A stretch of DNA of 64,000 bases from Torymus aiolomorphi. Its lineage: Eukaryota; Arthropoda; Insecta; Hymenoptera; Torymidae. Below the pieces are notes generated by a model that saw nothing but the letters and a program-made list of their open reading frames with translations, was not told the origin of the DNA and ran no database searches. The translations under genes and the position numbers were made by a program. Location: assembly GCA_036365515.1 (NCBI GenBank), contig CM070877.1:59135975-59199974 (forward strand), written 5' to 3'. Of the stretch, positions 21,332-32,169 are shown in pieces (the stretch's first letter is position 1; every line of letters starts with the position of its first letter).

Positions 21332-22739
21332 TTGACAAACAGCTAACTTTACAATATTTAAAGAACTTTGAGACGTTCACGAATAATTATATCGATAATG
21401 AAATAGCCCCAAAAGTAAGATGTTCTTTCTTGAACATAATAAAAAAATATTATAATAAAGAATTATCCAATCTTACACATACTGACAAAAAATTCAAAAT
21501 AGATTTAGAAAAAACGAATGCTTTTATAAAAAACAATCCTGACATTCTAATTACAAGGGCGGATAAAGGTAACGCCACAAGATGGACCCAGTTAAATAAC
21601 AAAATTAACATAAGTTGTACTGAATTTTTAAAAGTTATCAAATTTATTCTAAATAATAATTATTTCCAATTTAATAAAAAGGTTTATAGGCAAATATTTG
21701 GCTCAGCTATGGTATGGGCAATCCAATAAGCCCGATTTTATCAGACATTGTCATGGAGGATTTGGAGACAGAGTGTATTGATAACTTGAATGTCAAACCA
21801 GTGTTTTATTTTCGTTACGTTGATGATATTATATTATGTATACCGAAAATTTCCATAGATTATACGTTAAAAACTTTCAATGAATATGATAAACATTTAC
21901 AATTTACAGTTGAATTGGCTTAAAATAAAAGCATTAGTTTTTTAGACTTAAAAATTATAATAAATAATCAGAGACATATAATAACAAATTGGCACCGAAA
22001 ACCAACTTTTTCAGGACGTTATTTAAATTTCAATTCGCACCACCCTCTTAATAATAAAATAGCCATCATTTACTGCCTTGTAGACAGAGCCATAAAATTA
22101 TTGCACAAAAGATTCCATGAAAAAAATATATACTTCATAAAACAGCTTTTACAAAAAAATGATTATCCCCATGAATTAATAGATTTTCATGTAAGAAAAC
22201 GCATAAAAAAGATAAGATGCACAAAAACATCAGCAAAAACCAACATAGTTAATAATAAAGGTTTTATTAGTCTACCTTATGTCAAAGAATTAGAATGTTT
22301 CACAAAAATTTTTTTTTTTAAATATAGTACACAAGTAGTATATAGTGCGAAAAATAAATTGAATAATATTATTAAACTTGGAAAGGACAAAAATGAAAAA
22401 TGTAATAGTGCGAATGTAGTATACCAAATAAAATGTAAGGATTGTAATGCGTCGTATGTTGGACAGACAAGTAGGCGGTTGATTGTCAGAACCAAAGAAC
22501 ACGCAAAAAAACATAGAGATAAGGATCTTAATTCCGGATTATTTTCACATACGAGAGAAAATAATCATTCTATTGATTTTAACAACATAAAGATATTAGA
22601 CATTGAAAAAAATAATGGAAAGAGACTATTTTCTGAAGCTTTGTTTATACATACACAGAAAAATTATATGAATAAACAATATGAGATAAATAGACTACCT
22701 AACGAATATAATTCCTTTATAAAAACTTGTAATTTGTAA
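21304..22739 (+). pseudogene. Penelope-like protein (plus copy), internally deleted
   Basis: From about 21310 the reading resembles a Penelope N-terminal segment (PDILITRADKGNA). It then jumps directly to RWTQLNNKINISC, skipping the RT motif A region present in the minus copy, so there is an internal deletion near 21575. After a frame break it continues with MGNPISPILSDIVM, YFRYVDDIILCI, a TAA near 21921, then the long C-terminal frame (22101-22739) with YQIKCKDCNASYVGQTS and RTKEHAKKHRDKD. The VDD box and GIY-YIG-like domain are retained, but the deletion and stops inactivate it. Confidence 0.88.
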
Positions 22740-23190
22740 TTTTCTGATTTCAAAATTATATTATTACTGTGTCTCTCCGTTGAGAAAGTATTAGGATCGC
22801 ATGTTGGTGAGAGGTTCATTAAGCGGTCTGTAGGCTTACGTACATCTAGGACCAGCATTGGCCGAATTCCCACCTCTACGAGTACATGTATCCCTACTAC
22901 CTCGCGCCTGTCGCTACCGCTGAAAATTGCGTCCCCCACCAGTACTATAGTCACGTTGTATTGGTATTGTCTGTTATATACTCCTGACTTACACAAAAAT
23001 ATACACACAGTATATAAGGCCAAAAATTTTTAATCATTAAGCATTGACAAGTGGGGTCTCTCCCTGTGATGTACGTCTGTTGACTAAGTTTTTATGTAAG
23101 TTGTATATTGTAATATGTTGTAATCGAAGTTATTGTTAAACAAGCATACATGTGTATTAATTTGTAAAATAATTTTGTTAAAATGAGCTC

Positions 23191-23224
23191 CTGAAGAGGG
23201 ACATGCAATAAAAAATGTCCGAAA
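23191..23224 (+). ncRNA. Hammerhead ribozyme motif (right, plus strand)
   Basis: CTGAAGA is followed by a GGGACAT / ATGTCC stem with a 10-base A-rich loop, then GAAA and CGTC. All invariant core bases of a hammerhead (CUGANGA and GAAA) are present. It lies about 110 bp before the end of the Penelope-like element and mirrors the motif at 15132-15165. Confidence 0.82.
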
Positions 23225-23343
23225 CGTCGATTAAAGAATATATATAGATGTGTTGTGTTTTATTGCAACCTTTGACATAACAAACAACACACCACTTGGT
23301 AGATACGGCCATTAGGATCAACTACACTTATAATCAGATAGTA

Positions 23344-23819
23344 TAATACCCTACTTATGACTATTACATATGTGACACCTTCTTAGCTTATATGTTCCTG
23401 ACACATGCTACGAAAAACTACAATAAAAATTAATTTATTGTTATTATCAAGCACGCAAACAACCCTTTACGTAAACTTCAATACAAGGTGAGAAAATAGA
23501 GAGAGTTTAGTACACTGATCAACATATTGGCACGATATTGTCATGATTTTCCACTGGAAATTATAGTCAGATGGATTTGCGGCATTAGATTTTTTTATAA
23601 GGTGCTATATATTCTTTTAAATGAAAATGTTTTGGAACCTCATTGCTTGATCGATTTCGTTATCGATACATTGATCAGTCTAATCGATGGTTATATCAGC
23701 TCGCTGTATTATACTTTTTTACTACCCACTTTACCCTCTAACAGTACCGCATATTTACAACTTTCAATAATCAATTAATTTTTTTATTGATTCGGTATTA
23801 GTAAGGTATTGGTACGGAT
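23344..23819. repeat. 734-bp tandem array, rest of unit 2
   Basis: Continuation of the array after the Penelope-like insertion, matching 26025-26490 and 14240-14740. It is cut at its end by the solo LTR; the bases CGGAT at 23815-23819 are the left copy of the LTR's target duplication. Confidence 0.85.
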
Positions 23820-24066
23820 TGTTACGAGAGAGGTTAGAAATACCTCTCCGTAACAATAATAAAATTCGGTCGTCGCCCAAGGACGTCTCTCATTCCTTAC
23901 CTCTATTTCTCACCTCAATGTCACCAAAATAAAGATAGAGTCTAATGAAAATTATACTCCGTTCAAATTCTCATACTAAACAACATGTATCTAACGTTAA
24001 TATTAATATGGGAAAATAGATAAGGGTTTAGACATAAAAAAAATGTGGTTATCATAATAATTGGAA

Positions 24067-24155
<89 letters not shown>

Positions 24156-25759
24156 CGTATGTGTCAAGTAGTATTAGGTCAAAATTACTATAAAGATTCT
24201 AAATAAATGCTCTAGCTGAAATAATTTCTCTTTGTAGAAAATAATGTTAGATTTAGTTGGGAAGACTATAAACTATTAGGGTAACGGGCTCGATCTTTGG
24301 GTTTTCCAGAAGCCTAAAGTTAGATGATACAAGAATTGGAGATATAAGAACACTAATAGATCCGAATTAACGATTATATAGGGTAACTCAGTCTTCATAT
24401 CATTAAGGAAACCCCCTTAAAAGCGTGTTTACGATTTGTATCACAATAGATTAAGGAAATAGTGACAATTCTTAATATACTTAAAATTTATTAATCCCTC
24501 AAAACAATAAGGATATTTCTACTAGCGACAGTTTTATAAGGTTTAAATTTGTTTATTAAGACAATCACTAGATTATTAATAATACTAAATAAATAAATAA
24601 ATAATTGATAATTCTTACGTTAAAAATATAAAATGTTAATTGTTGAACGAAACGTGTATAAGAAAAACCTTTGACTTTAATGATATCCCGTAATGCGTTT
24701 TTCCAAGAGAGTTTAGTTTTCAGATAAAGATTTCGTGGCTCGGATTAATTACAATATAAATTTCCACAATTATTTATCCTTATTTGGAATGCTTTATGAA
24801 GGCTCTTTAATTAAAATAACCCTTTTCCCAAATATTGAATTTAATCGATTCCCAACGCAGATAATTATTACTTCCGGGGATAATAAGAATGAATAAAATT
24901 TAATCAAATATAATGTATAGTTATCTACATATAGTTATATCTATATATTTCCGAATAATCTGGTTGTATGTGTATACGTGTTTAATTAAAATAGTAACAT
25001 AAAGTCTTACCTGAATAATATTGGAGGGAAGGATTTAGGAGAAATCAAATTCGTGAATAATGTATTAATTTCCTTTTATTTCCTCAGTTATACACTTGCT
25101 TCAATCTCTCTTTTTCGTCTCGACTTGGCTCAATATCTAATTCTTTATTATTATTATTATTATAAAACAATAAAATTCGATCTTTCTTTTTTTCGATATC
25201 GTTTACGCGGGTTTACTGAATACGCAAATAAGTACAATAATTATCTCAATTGAACTCGTGCTATATAAATATAATACAAGACTTTACACTCTTCGTCGCA
25301 CACGTTATACCGATCTTTCTCTCTTAATTGGTTTTTCCACTCTACCCAATAAATTAATTTCCTTTTCACACCTTCGTATTGTCCACGTTTTCTCTTCCCC
25401 CCCTACATCATTCTTCGGTTGCTCTCTTTCTCTCGCACTCATACTATTTTCCAGCGTCGGTAACGCGGCGCTCGCGCAATAGATCCGCGACGTGCTGCCC
25501 TCGCTGCAACGCGGTGGCTCCAGGCGTCGCGACTCACCACGTTCCGGCAGCCAGCGCGTTGCTGCGCGGTCAGCACTTGAAATTTCAGTAACGAAACAGC
25601 GGACGTTCACCTGGAATATCACTGCTTGCTATTGAAATTCTTAGAGGTCGTTGCATTTTCGTTATTTCCTCATTCAATTGTATTAAGTTATATTCAATAC
25701 ATTTCGTTTTTAACACATAAAATTTACATTATTTTTGAACAAAAATAGATAACGTAACA
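23820..25759. mobile_element. Solo LTR, 1,940 bp
   Basis: The segment starts TGTTACG and ends CGTAACA and is flanked by CGGAT on both sides (23815-23819, 25760-25764). Removing it leaves the tandem-array sequence continuous. TG...CA ends with a 5-bp duplication are those of an LTR left after recombination between two LTRs of a retrotransposon, probably Gypsy-like. A near-palindromic hairpin sits at its very start (23821-23856). No retroviral-type gene is inside; short frames at 25053-25622 look like chance. Confidence 0.85.
24067..24155. repeat. (AT)n followed by (GT)n microsatellite
   Basis: About 75 bp of alternating AT followed by a short GT run, inside the solo LTR. Confidence 0.95.
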
Positions 25760-25764
25760 CGGAT

Positions 25765-26690
25765 ATCTTGAAAAGTTATATTCACATTAATTCGCGGTAT
25801 TGTACTTTATTGTTAGGTGCAACAATCTCGTTTTATTGGAGGTATTTTGGAACTTCACAGATCGATCGATTTCGTTATCGATATGTCGATTGATCCAATC
25901 GATGATCATTACAACTACTTAAACTCTTTTCGCTGTTTGTTTCTTATGACAAGTACAACGGATGAGACGTTATCACTTGTATGGTTAGTAGTTCGTCATA
26001 ATAATCAACTGAACAGATAGTATAATACCCTACTTATGACTATTACATATGTGACACCTTCTTAGCTTATATGTTCCTGATACATGCTACGAAAAACTAC
26101 AATAAAAATTAATTTATTGTTATTATCAAGCACGAAAACAACCCTTTACGTAAACCTCAATACAAGATGAGAAAATAGAGAGAGTTTAGTACACTGATCA
26201 ACATATTGGCTCGATATTGTCATGATTTTCCACTGGAAATTATAGTCAGATCGATTTGCGGCATTAGACTTTTTTATAAGGTGCTATATCTTCTTTTAAA
26301 TGAAGATGTTTTGGAACCTCATTGGTTGATCGATTTCGTTATCGATACATTGATCAGCCTAATCGACGGTTATATTAGCTCGCGGTATTATACCTTTTAC
26401 TACCCACTTTACCCTCTAACAGTTCCGCATATTTATAACTTTCATTAACCAGTTAATTTTGTTATTGATTCGGTATTAGTAAGGTATTGATACGGATATC
26501 TTGGAAAGTTACATTCACATTAATTCGCGGTATTGTACTTTATTGTTAGGTGCAACATTCTCTTTTTATTGGTGGTATTTTGGAACTTCACAGGCCGATC
26601 GATGTATTGATCAACCCAATCAATTTTCATATCAGTTCAGAGTAACATAGTTTTACTACACATTGTATCCATCTATTTACAGTCTTTTAT
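25765..26690. repeat. 734-bp tandem array, unit 3 and partial unit 4
   Basis: Unit 3 begins equivalently to 14736 and unit 4 starts about 734 bp later, then similarity ends near 26690. The halves share CGATTTCGTTATCGATA and the flanking ATCGAT-rich sequence. From 26,690 to 26,890 the DNA is unique A/T-rich sequence before the Polinton-like region. Confidence 0.85.
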
Positions 26691-26906
26691 AACTTAGTCG
26701 TAGAAATTATTTTATGGAATTTTTTATAATTCTGAGTGTTAAAAAGATTTTTTCGGTGATTCTTCATTATAATATATTAAGCTGCGATTATGTTTTTAGA
26801 CTTTTTAAATTCAAAAGTGCCTATTCCTCAAAATTTCGCTGCGTTGCTCTGCATTCTTTTATTCCCTCCCCACCGTAAAATCCGTCGTTTCATGCTCTTT
26901 GGTGTG

Positions 26907-26948
26907 TATATACGCAGTCTTAAATGATATTTACACCACAGTTCAGTT
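26907..26948 (+). promoter_or_regulatory. Candidate TATA/initiator pair upstream of the coiled-coil gene
   Basis: TATATA is followed 36 bp later by TTCAGTTTG, which fits the arthropod initiator consensus TCAGT. The spacing is a little longer than ideal. It lies about 200 bp before the first possible start codon of the next gene. Confidence 0.4.
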
Positions 26949-27148
26949 TGTCTGCACCCAGAAACTATCAAAGATTAGTTGAACCAGTACGCTGTTACAT
27001 ACTTATAAATTTGGTTTGAGTGATCGTAGAAATACACTTCATCATCCACACATACTTCTATCGCACGTTAAAGTGAGTTCTTCTTAAAGTATTAAATACT
27101 ACTACTCTCTCTTAAGTTGTTAATATTGTAACAAGGTAAATTTTAAAA

Positions 27149-27571
27149 TGGAAAATAACTTGTTAGATGATACCTGATTTCAACATGGTCTTCGATGAAA
27201 CTCGTACACATATGGCAATTTTAAATGTCATTGAACGAGTCGAAACTCTCGAAGCATATGACGAAGATCATTGGAGCAATGAAAATTCATTATTCAATAC
27301 TGTTGAATCAATAAATAGAGATTTAAAAAATTTAGATGACTTAGAAAAAAGTAACAAATACATAAAACTTATTCTTGACTGTAATGTGCATCATACAGAA
27401 AAATTACTTAGAAAAAAAGATAATCTATGTAAACAATTAAATAAAATTACAAAACATTTATTATTATTAAATCAAAATTTTGAGCGGAAGTTTGAACAGC
27501 AACAGATACAAATTAATGAATTAAAAAGTGAAATTGAAAAATTGAAGCTGAATAAAAACACATCAAAATAA
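27149..27571 (+). pseudogene. Polinton-associated coiled-coil protein, disputed start
   Basis: The main open frame (134 residues, ATG at 27167) ends in about 70 residues of heptad-like Leu/Ile/Lys/Glu sequence (ERKFEQQQIQINELKSEIEK), predicting a coiled coil. An ATG at 27149 in another frame gives only MENNLLDDT before a stop, so a one-base shift may have separated the true start. The segment IPDFNMVFDET resembles GIPDFDKVYDEI near the C-terminus of the paralogue at 36838-37674. This gene may therefore derive from that family. Function unknown. Confidence 0.5.
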
Positions 27572-27794
27572 ATACCGTATTTTCTTGTAAACCTATAACC
27601 TCTTTAACAGTATTTTAAAATATATCTCATTATGATAATAAATACTTTTTAAAATTTTGTAAAATACTTGTCGTTTCATATTTTAGGAATGATTTTTATA
27701 TGGTTCATGATGTAAAAAAATACTTAAACTTTATAAATCATTATACCTATAATTAATTTAATGGTTTATTAACACTCATAACACCATACCCTCA

Positions 27795-27822
27795 CACTCA
27801 CACACACACACACACACACACA
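27795..27822. repeat. (CA)n microsatellite
   Basis: A short CA run between the coiled-coil gene and the promoter of the next gene. Confidence 0.9.
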
Positions 27823-27891
27823 TACTCAATCTAGAAATGATTACATTCTCGAAGATTAGAAAGGATTGTTAGAGTGTTTATGGATACTTTA

Positions 27892-27927
27892 TATATAAAG
27901 GGGCTGCTTTAATTATTTGTCATTTCA
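27892..27927 (+). promoter_or_regulatory. Candidate TATA box and initiator, paralogue 1
   Basis: TATATAAAG followed about 28 bp later by GTCATTTCA, then the ATG at 27964. The layout resembles the promoters of the two paralogous genes at 36838 and 38335, although the initiator is less similar. Confidence 0.5.
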
Positions 27928-27963
27928 ATCTTGGATCCTGTTAAACCATGATAATACTGAAAA

Positions 27964-29455
27964 ATGTTTGCTCAGAATAGTAATCAAAACTCTAAGTTCC
28001 AATGTCGCCACGTACTATCCATGCTGTATGGATTAAATAAATCGTACTGTAAGAAACTGATAGTTGGTCTGGAAAGCCGTGTTATTGGCTGTGGTGATTT
28101 CAAACCTGTTGTTCGTCTAAGTGGTCAAAATATTGCGGGTATACCACTTACACATACCGAGTGGATCTGGTTTGGGGGGGGGGGGGGTATGGTTAATTTG
28201 TAAAAAAAATTGGTAATTTTTAATGATTTTTATATTCGCTCCAGTAAATGAAAATTTATTTTAATACAAAGTATACGATTCAGTAACTATTGTACAATAT
28301 TCTGTGAAATTTTCATTGAAAAATATTAAATATTAAGCCGTTGGCAGCAATTCTGCGGAGGTGCCTTGACAAAATGTTGTTTTGCGGTGGACAGCACATC
28401 TCAGCACTGGATCGTCTGAAATTAAAAATTGAAACAGATATCGTTAGATAAGCACATTCTGGAGGTAACAACGAGAGCTTTTTTTTTTAATGAGTAACAA
28501 TTTTACAGTAACAAATATGTCAATTTTTTTAGCAAAAATCGGTGTTTTTATGTCAAAGTTTTGTTTTTATGTCACCGAAAATTGAAAAATCGAAGAAAAA
28601 AAATCCCTCTCGTTACCTCGAGAATGTGCTTATCTAACGATATCTGCTTCAATTTTTAATTTCAGACGATCCAGTGCTGAGATATGCTGTTCACCGCAAA
28701 ACAACATTTTGTCAAGGCACCTCCGCAGAATTGCTGCCAACGGCTTAATTTTTAATATTTTTCAATGAAAATTTCACAGAATATTGTACAATAGTTACTG
28801 AATCGTAAACTTTTTATTAAAATAAATTTTCATTTACTGGAGCGAATATAAAAATCATTAAAAATGACCCATTTTTTTACGAATTAACCATACCCCCCCC
28901 CCCGCCCCGCCCTTAAAGAAAGTTTTCCCAGGATTGATGAATTCTTTGAATCAGAAGGAAACGAAATGGTTGATCAAAAAATATATTGTGGTACTGATAA
29001 AGCTTTCTGATAAAGCTTTTGAGCTGATATACGAAACACAAGACAAAAATCATAGAGGTTGTCCACCAACGAAGAAACGCTTTCAATCAAGATTGGTGTA
29101 TAATAAAGCAATCTATGATCAGCTCAAGCACATCTCTAGAAACGTAGACAATAGGATTAAATATCTGTTAAATGCGTGCAAAGATATAAAATATGTATTT
29201 AATGAAATTTGTAACTATACGAAAGAGAAATTCCAAGAAAGAAAACAATTATCACAATACACACAGTTTAAATTTTATGATGTACATTCTATAACAAGCA
29301 CATTTTATACCCATAATCTTAATAAGTTACATAAAATCTTGAAAAAAAATAATTTAAGTATGTTAATAGATTATGCCTATATTTTGATGTATGAACTTGC
29401 ATCTTTACACTTGAAGGATATTGATCATGTTATGAACAAACATATTAATCAATAA
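27964..29455 (+). pseudogene. Unknown family paralogue 1, split by a foldback insertion
   Basis: The N-terminal piece (27964-28173) contains HVLSMLYGLNKSYCKKLIVG and FKPVVRLSGQNIAGIPLT, matching the two downstream paralogues. It breaks inside the conserved W-x-F segment where a foldback element has inserted. The remainder resumes after the insertion and, past a frameshift near 28990-29010, runs to 29455 with PPTKKRFQSRLVY and VDNRIKYLLNACKD. The family has two apparent domains: a beta-rich N-terminal one and a helical C-terminal one. Function is unknown; an N-terminal PC4-like single-stranded-DNA-binding fold is my inference only. Confidence 0.7.
28174..28912. mobile_element. TTAA-type foldback element of about 739 bp
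   Basis: Two long inverted arms (for example GCCGTTGGCAGCAATTCTGC at about 28334 and its complement near 28725) surround a short A/T-rich centre. Termini are runs of G and C next to GGTATGGTTAATT and its complement. The right flank is TTAA (28913-28916); the left flank reads TTGG, probably an eroded TTAA merged with the G run. It lacks genes. It interrupts the Polinton gene described above and resembles the other G-ended TTAA elements in architecture, not sequence. Confidence 0.8.
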
Positions 29456-29654
29456 ATGTATTAAAATATCAATCTCGTTTTTCCTTACCTTTGACACGTA
29501 GGGTGTATGATCGTAATAAATTAATTATATTTCAATTAAAAAAATCTGCTTGATTCTTAATTATCTCTATTTTAAAGTAATTAACTTAGCATAAATAAAT
29601 CTATGGAAAGTGGTAGCGACAGTGGCGAAAAGCTCAAGAGGTACATTAAATAGT

Positions 29655-29860
29655 TTGATATAACACATCAAGCTTTTCGATCCACATTAGGCTTATTGAT
29701 TCACATTAAGCTTTTCGACTCACATTAAGCTTTTTGGTACTCGTTGAGCGCATTTATCGTAAGTTTTGTAGCTACAAACTAGCTTGTTACTTCAATTACC
29801 TTATCACTTCAAATTAGCTTACCACTTCAAATTACCTTGTCACTTCAAATTAGCTTGTCG
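29655..29860. repeat. Two short tandem repeats and a (CCG)n run upstream of the ATPase gene
   Basis: Around 29660-29740 the motif CACATTAAGCTTTTCGA recurs about every 25 bp. Around 29785-29860 CACTTCAAATTAGCTT and variants recur about every 19 bp. A CCG run follows at 29905-29925. Such A/T-rich repeats sit in the only long non-coding gap (29456-29977) of the Polinton-like region; no gene is visible there. Confidence 0.7.
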
Positions 29861-29977
29861 GTTCATCAGCAATCTGATTTCTCGAGCAGCTTGTGACACG
29901 CGCGCGCCGCCGCCGCCGCCGCCGCAAACCTCGAGACTTATAAAAAATATTATCTCCTTAGCGAAACAGTTTTTGTC

Positions 29978-30604
29978 ATGGATCCACGGTGGAAACATCC
30001 TTGGACATCTATGGTTTGTGGTCCCACATCATGTGGAAAAACAATGTTTGTTAAAAATTTTTTAAAACATATAGATGGTATGAGTAACGTACACTTTGAT
30101 CGAATAATAGTTTACTATTCCGAATGGCAATCAACATATAAAGAGCTGGGTGATGATACCGAATTTCACGAAGGCTTACCCAAAAATTCAGACTTTGTCG
30201 ACGACCCCAGACCAAAATTGATAATTATAGACGACTTGATGCGTGAGTCTTCGGGTGGTGTTATTGCCAATCTTTTTACCAAGGGCAGTCATCATAATAA
30301 TTTAAGCGTAATATTCATCACACAAAATTTTTTCCACAACGGCCAACGTGAAATCTCGTTAAACTCTAATTATATAGTTATTTTCAAAAACCCTAGGGAT
30401 ACATCCCAGATACAGTATCTAGCGCGCCAAGTGTGTCCTGAAAATCCACAATTTCTACAAAAGACTTATCTTGATGCAACTAAACAGGCACACTCCTATT
30501 TATTAGTGACTTACGCCAAGATACACCTGATAATTGTCGTTTTCGTAGTAATATATTTCCGTTTGATAAATACCACTATGTTTATGTTCCCAAGAAATCT
30601 ATAA
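29978..30604 (+). pseudogene. Polinton DNA-packaging ATPase (FtsK/HerA type), C-terminal frameshift
   Basis: From the ATG, VCGPTSCGKTMFVKNF near residue 15 is a Walker A motif; KLIIIDDLMRE near residue 85 is a Walker B motif. VIFITQNFFHNG is the sensor-like segment typical of A32/FtsK-HerA packaging ATPases of Polintons and related viruses. The enzyme would pump DNA into the capsid. The catalytic core is intact. After about residue 175 the conserved tail appears in a different frame (from about 30508), so the last part is replaced by unrelated hydrophobic residues, indicating a single-base shift. Confidence 0.9.
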
Positions 30605-30647
30605 AAGGTAGCGAACTTGGAAATAATATACCAGTCATACGATTGTA

Positions 30648-30986
30648 ATGGCGCCGAGTAGACGCAAACGTCTAGGACAAAAAAATTTAAATACTTTAAA
30701 AGCTCTGCTTCATTTCGATAACAATCAAGGAAGTACTTTATTACGTGAAGCAGATAAAAAACTTGTTATTCTCATTTGCGAATGTGGTTTAAATATTTTA
30801 CGTGGTAACGTGCCTTTGAATAAAAACTATAAAAATAAATTGAAAAAGTACGTTTTATTCTTAAGAAAATTAACTGATTCTTCGCAAAGTTTGAAAAATA
30901 AAAAGAAGTTGATTCTCAAATACCAGACTTGTTTACCACTCATCTTGGTACCTGTGATAAAACTATGGAGCATGCAAGAAAAATGA
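30648..30986 (+). CDS. Polinton-associated small basic protein
   Basis: 112 residues from an ATG. The segments LVILICECGLNILRGNVPL and YKNKLKKYVLFLRKL match a conserved small protein that accompanies Polintons and related insect elements. It is lysine rich, suggesting nucleic-acid binding, possibly a core protein. The C-terminus overlaps the next gene by about 20 bases in another frame. Its end departs from the usual hydrophobic glycine-rich tail, so a late frameshift is possible. Confidence 0.7.
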   Translation: MAPSRRKRLGQKNLNTLKALLHFDNNQGSTLLREADKKLVILICECGLNILRGNVPLNKNYKNKLKKYVLFLRKLTDSSQSLKNKKKLILKYQTCLPLILVPVIKLWSMQEK

Positions 30987-31751
30987 TTTTGATCCCTGAA
31001 GAAAGTATAAACAACATACATCATCGCTTATCAAATGAAAAATTGGTTACTATGCAAACACCGGGTACACCTACGTCGCGACTAGACAAAGAAATGAGCG
31101 AAATTATAAATTCGACCTCAATTCAAGATGATCGTGAAAAATATGCAATATACCAACAAGCATTGGAGCGTTTTATGTATTATAAAAAAATGATAGTACA
31201 AATAAGTTTAAAGCTATTAGTGTAAATGTACCCGGAGATACCGATGAAGTAGGCAAAGTAAATGTCGGCGAAGATGCCACTGAAGAAAACAGCAATGAGA
31301 GCATAATAAACTGTGTACCACCAATGTTTCAATTTAAAGAAAACAGTTATTACAACGATTGCATGATTTTGGTGATGTCACATGGGATGCTCGTGGTAAG
31401 ATTACCATAGATGGCAGCATCGTCAAAGGTGGAAACATAGTAGACTTGATTAACGATACTGTGAGAAATAGAAAACAAGCGTTGTCAAATGGTTATGGTC
31501 AGTTTGCCCAAGCACTTCGTAAAGCAAATATACCACGAGAATTTATTGTTAACAATAAAATTTGGGAGATTGTTTCTTCACCACAATCTGTCAGCAGCGA
31601 GGAAGAAACTCAACAGTCTGATAGCGAAGAAACGAACGAAAAACCATCCGATAAAACAACTCCAAGAAAGTTGAGAAAAAGATTACGTCCCGAAGAAACG
31701 CCTAGGCACGTTACAAAAGTTCGTATTCTTCCATGGGATCGCCTGGAGTAA
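30965..31751 (+). pseudogene. Polinton-associated conserved protein with two frameshifts
   Basis: Starts at an ATG with MEHARKMILIPEES and VTMQTPGTPTSRLDKEM, continues as coding-like sequence in a second frame (about 31200-31345), and ends in a third piece from 31359 with HDFGDVTWDARGKITIDG and KGGNIVDLINDTVRNRKQ. The N- and C-terminal blocks belong to one protein in other Polinton-like elements. Two indels, near 31190-31200 and 31345-31360, explain the break. The C-terminus is acidic then basic. Its role is not established; it accompanies capsid genes. It overlaps the next gene by 19 bases. Confidence 0.75.
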
Positions 31752-32158
31752 ACATTGAAGAAGATTTGATCACACACCCCGAATCAACTCTTGTAGATAA
31801 TTTAATCAATCTTTTACCTTTTGAAATACATGCTCCAGGGTATCATTTTTGTGAACCTGGTACACGCCTAAACGAAAGGTTAGCGAAAGGTGAGAAAGGT
31901 GTCAACCCACTTGACGATTATTGTCGTGAACATGATATAGCATATGCAAACAGCGGTGGTAACCGTAGCAAAGCTGATTGTTTGCTGGCCAAGCGTGCCT
32001 TTGCGCGTTTGTTGTCTGAAACAGCTACAACTAACGAGAGAAGTGTGGCTTTGGTCACAACTTGTTGTATGATTAGTAAAATAACTTTTGACAAGTTTTT
32101 CTTGTACATTAAAAAAATAATTAAAAAAAAACATAAAAAAGAAACTAAAAAATTTTAA
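31733..32158 (+). CDS. Phospholipase A2-like protein (parvovirus VP1u type)
   Basis: 141 residues. The block PLDDYCREHDIAYANS near residue 60 contains the His-Asp catalytic pair of secreted and parvovirus-type phospholipase A2; the preceding FCEPGTRL corresponds to the calcium-loop region but lacks the full glycine pattern. In viruses such a domain can act in membrane passage; here it is a relic in a genomic element. The C-terminus is a hydrophobic then lysine-rich tail. The frame is open. Confidence 0.82.
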   Translation: MGSPGVNIEEDLITHPESTLVDNLINLLPFEIHAPGYHFCEPGTRLNERLAKGEKGVNPLDDYCREHDIAYANSGGNRSKADCLLAKRAFARLLSETATTNERSVALVTTCCMISKITFDKFFLYIKKIIKKKHKKETKKF

Positions 32159-32169
32159 GAATAAGATAA

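Larger units (their letters stand above)
14987..23330. mobile_element. Penelope-like element with inverted halves and nested insertions
   Basis: Both ends carry the same sequence in inverted orientation (AAGTGTAGTTGATCCTAATG near 15028, its complement near 23310), and the insertion is bounded by a 13-bp duplication TAATCAGATAGTA (14974-14986, 23331-23343). The left half is a minus-strand copy, the right half a plus-strand copy; they meet head to head near 21303. The minus copy is interrupted by a Kolobok element (15538-19103) and a 669-bp foldback (19750-20418). Without those, the element is about 4.1 kb. Both copies end with hammerhead ribozyme motifs, as described for Penelope-like retroelements. 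Confidence 0.9.

Noticed and set aside
25258..25622. Small frames inside the solo LTR
   Set aside because: They overlap on both strands, lack motifs and lie in LTR sequence.
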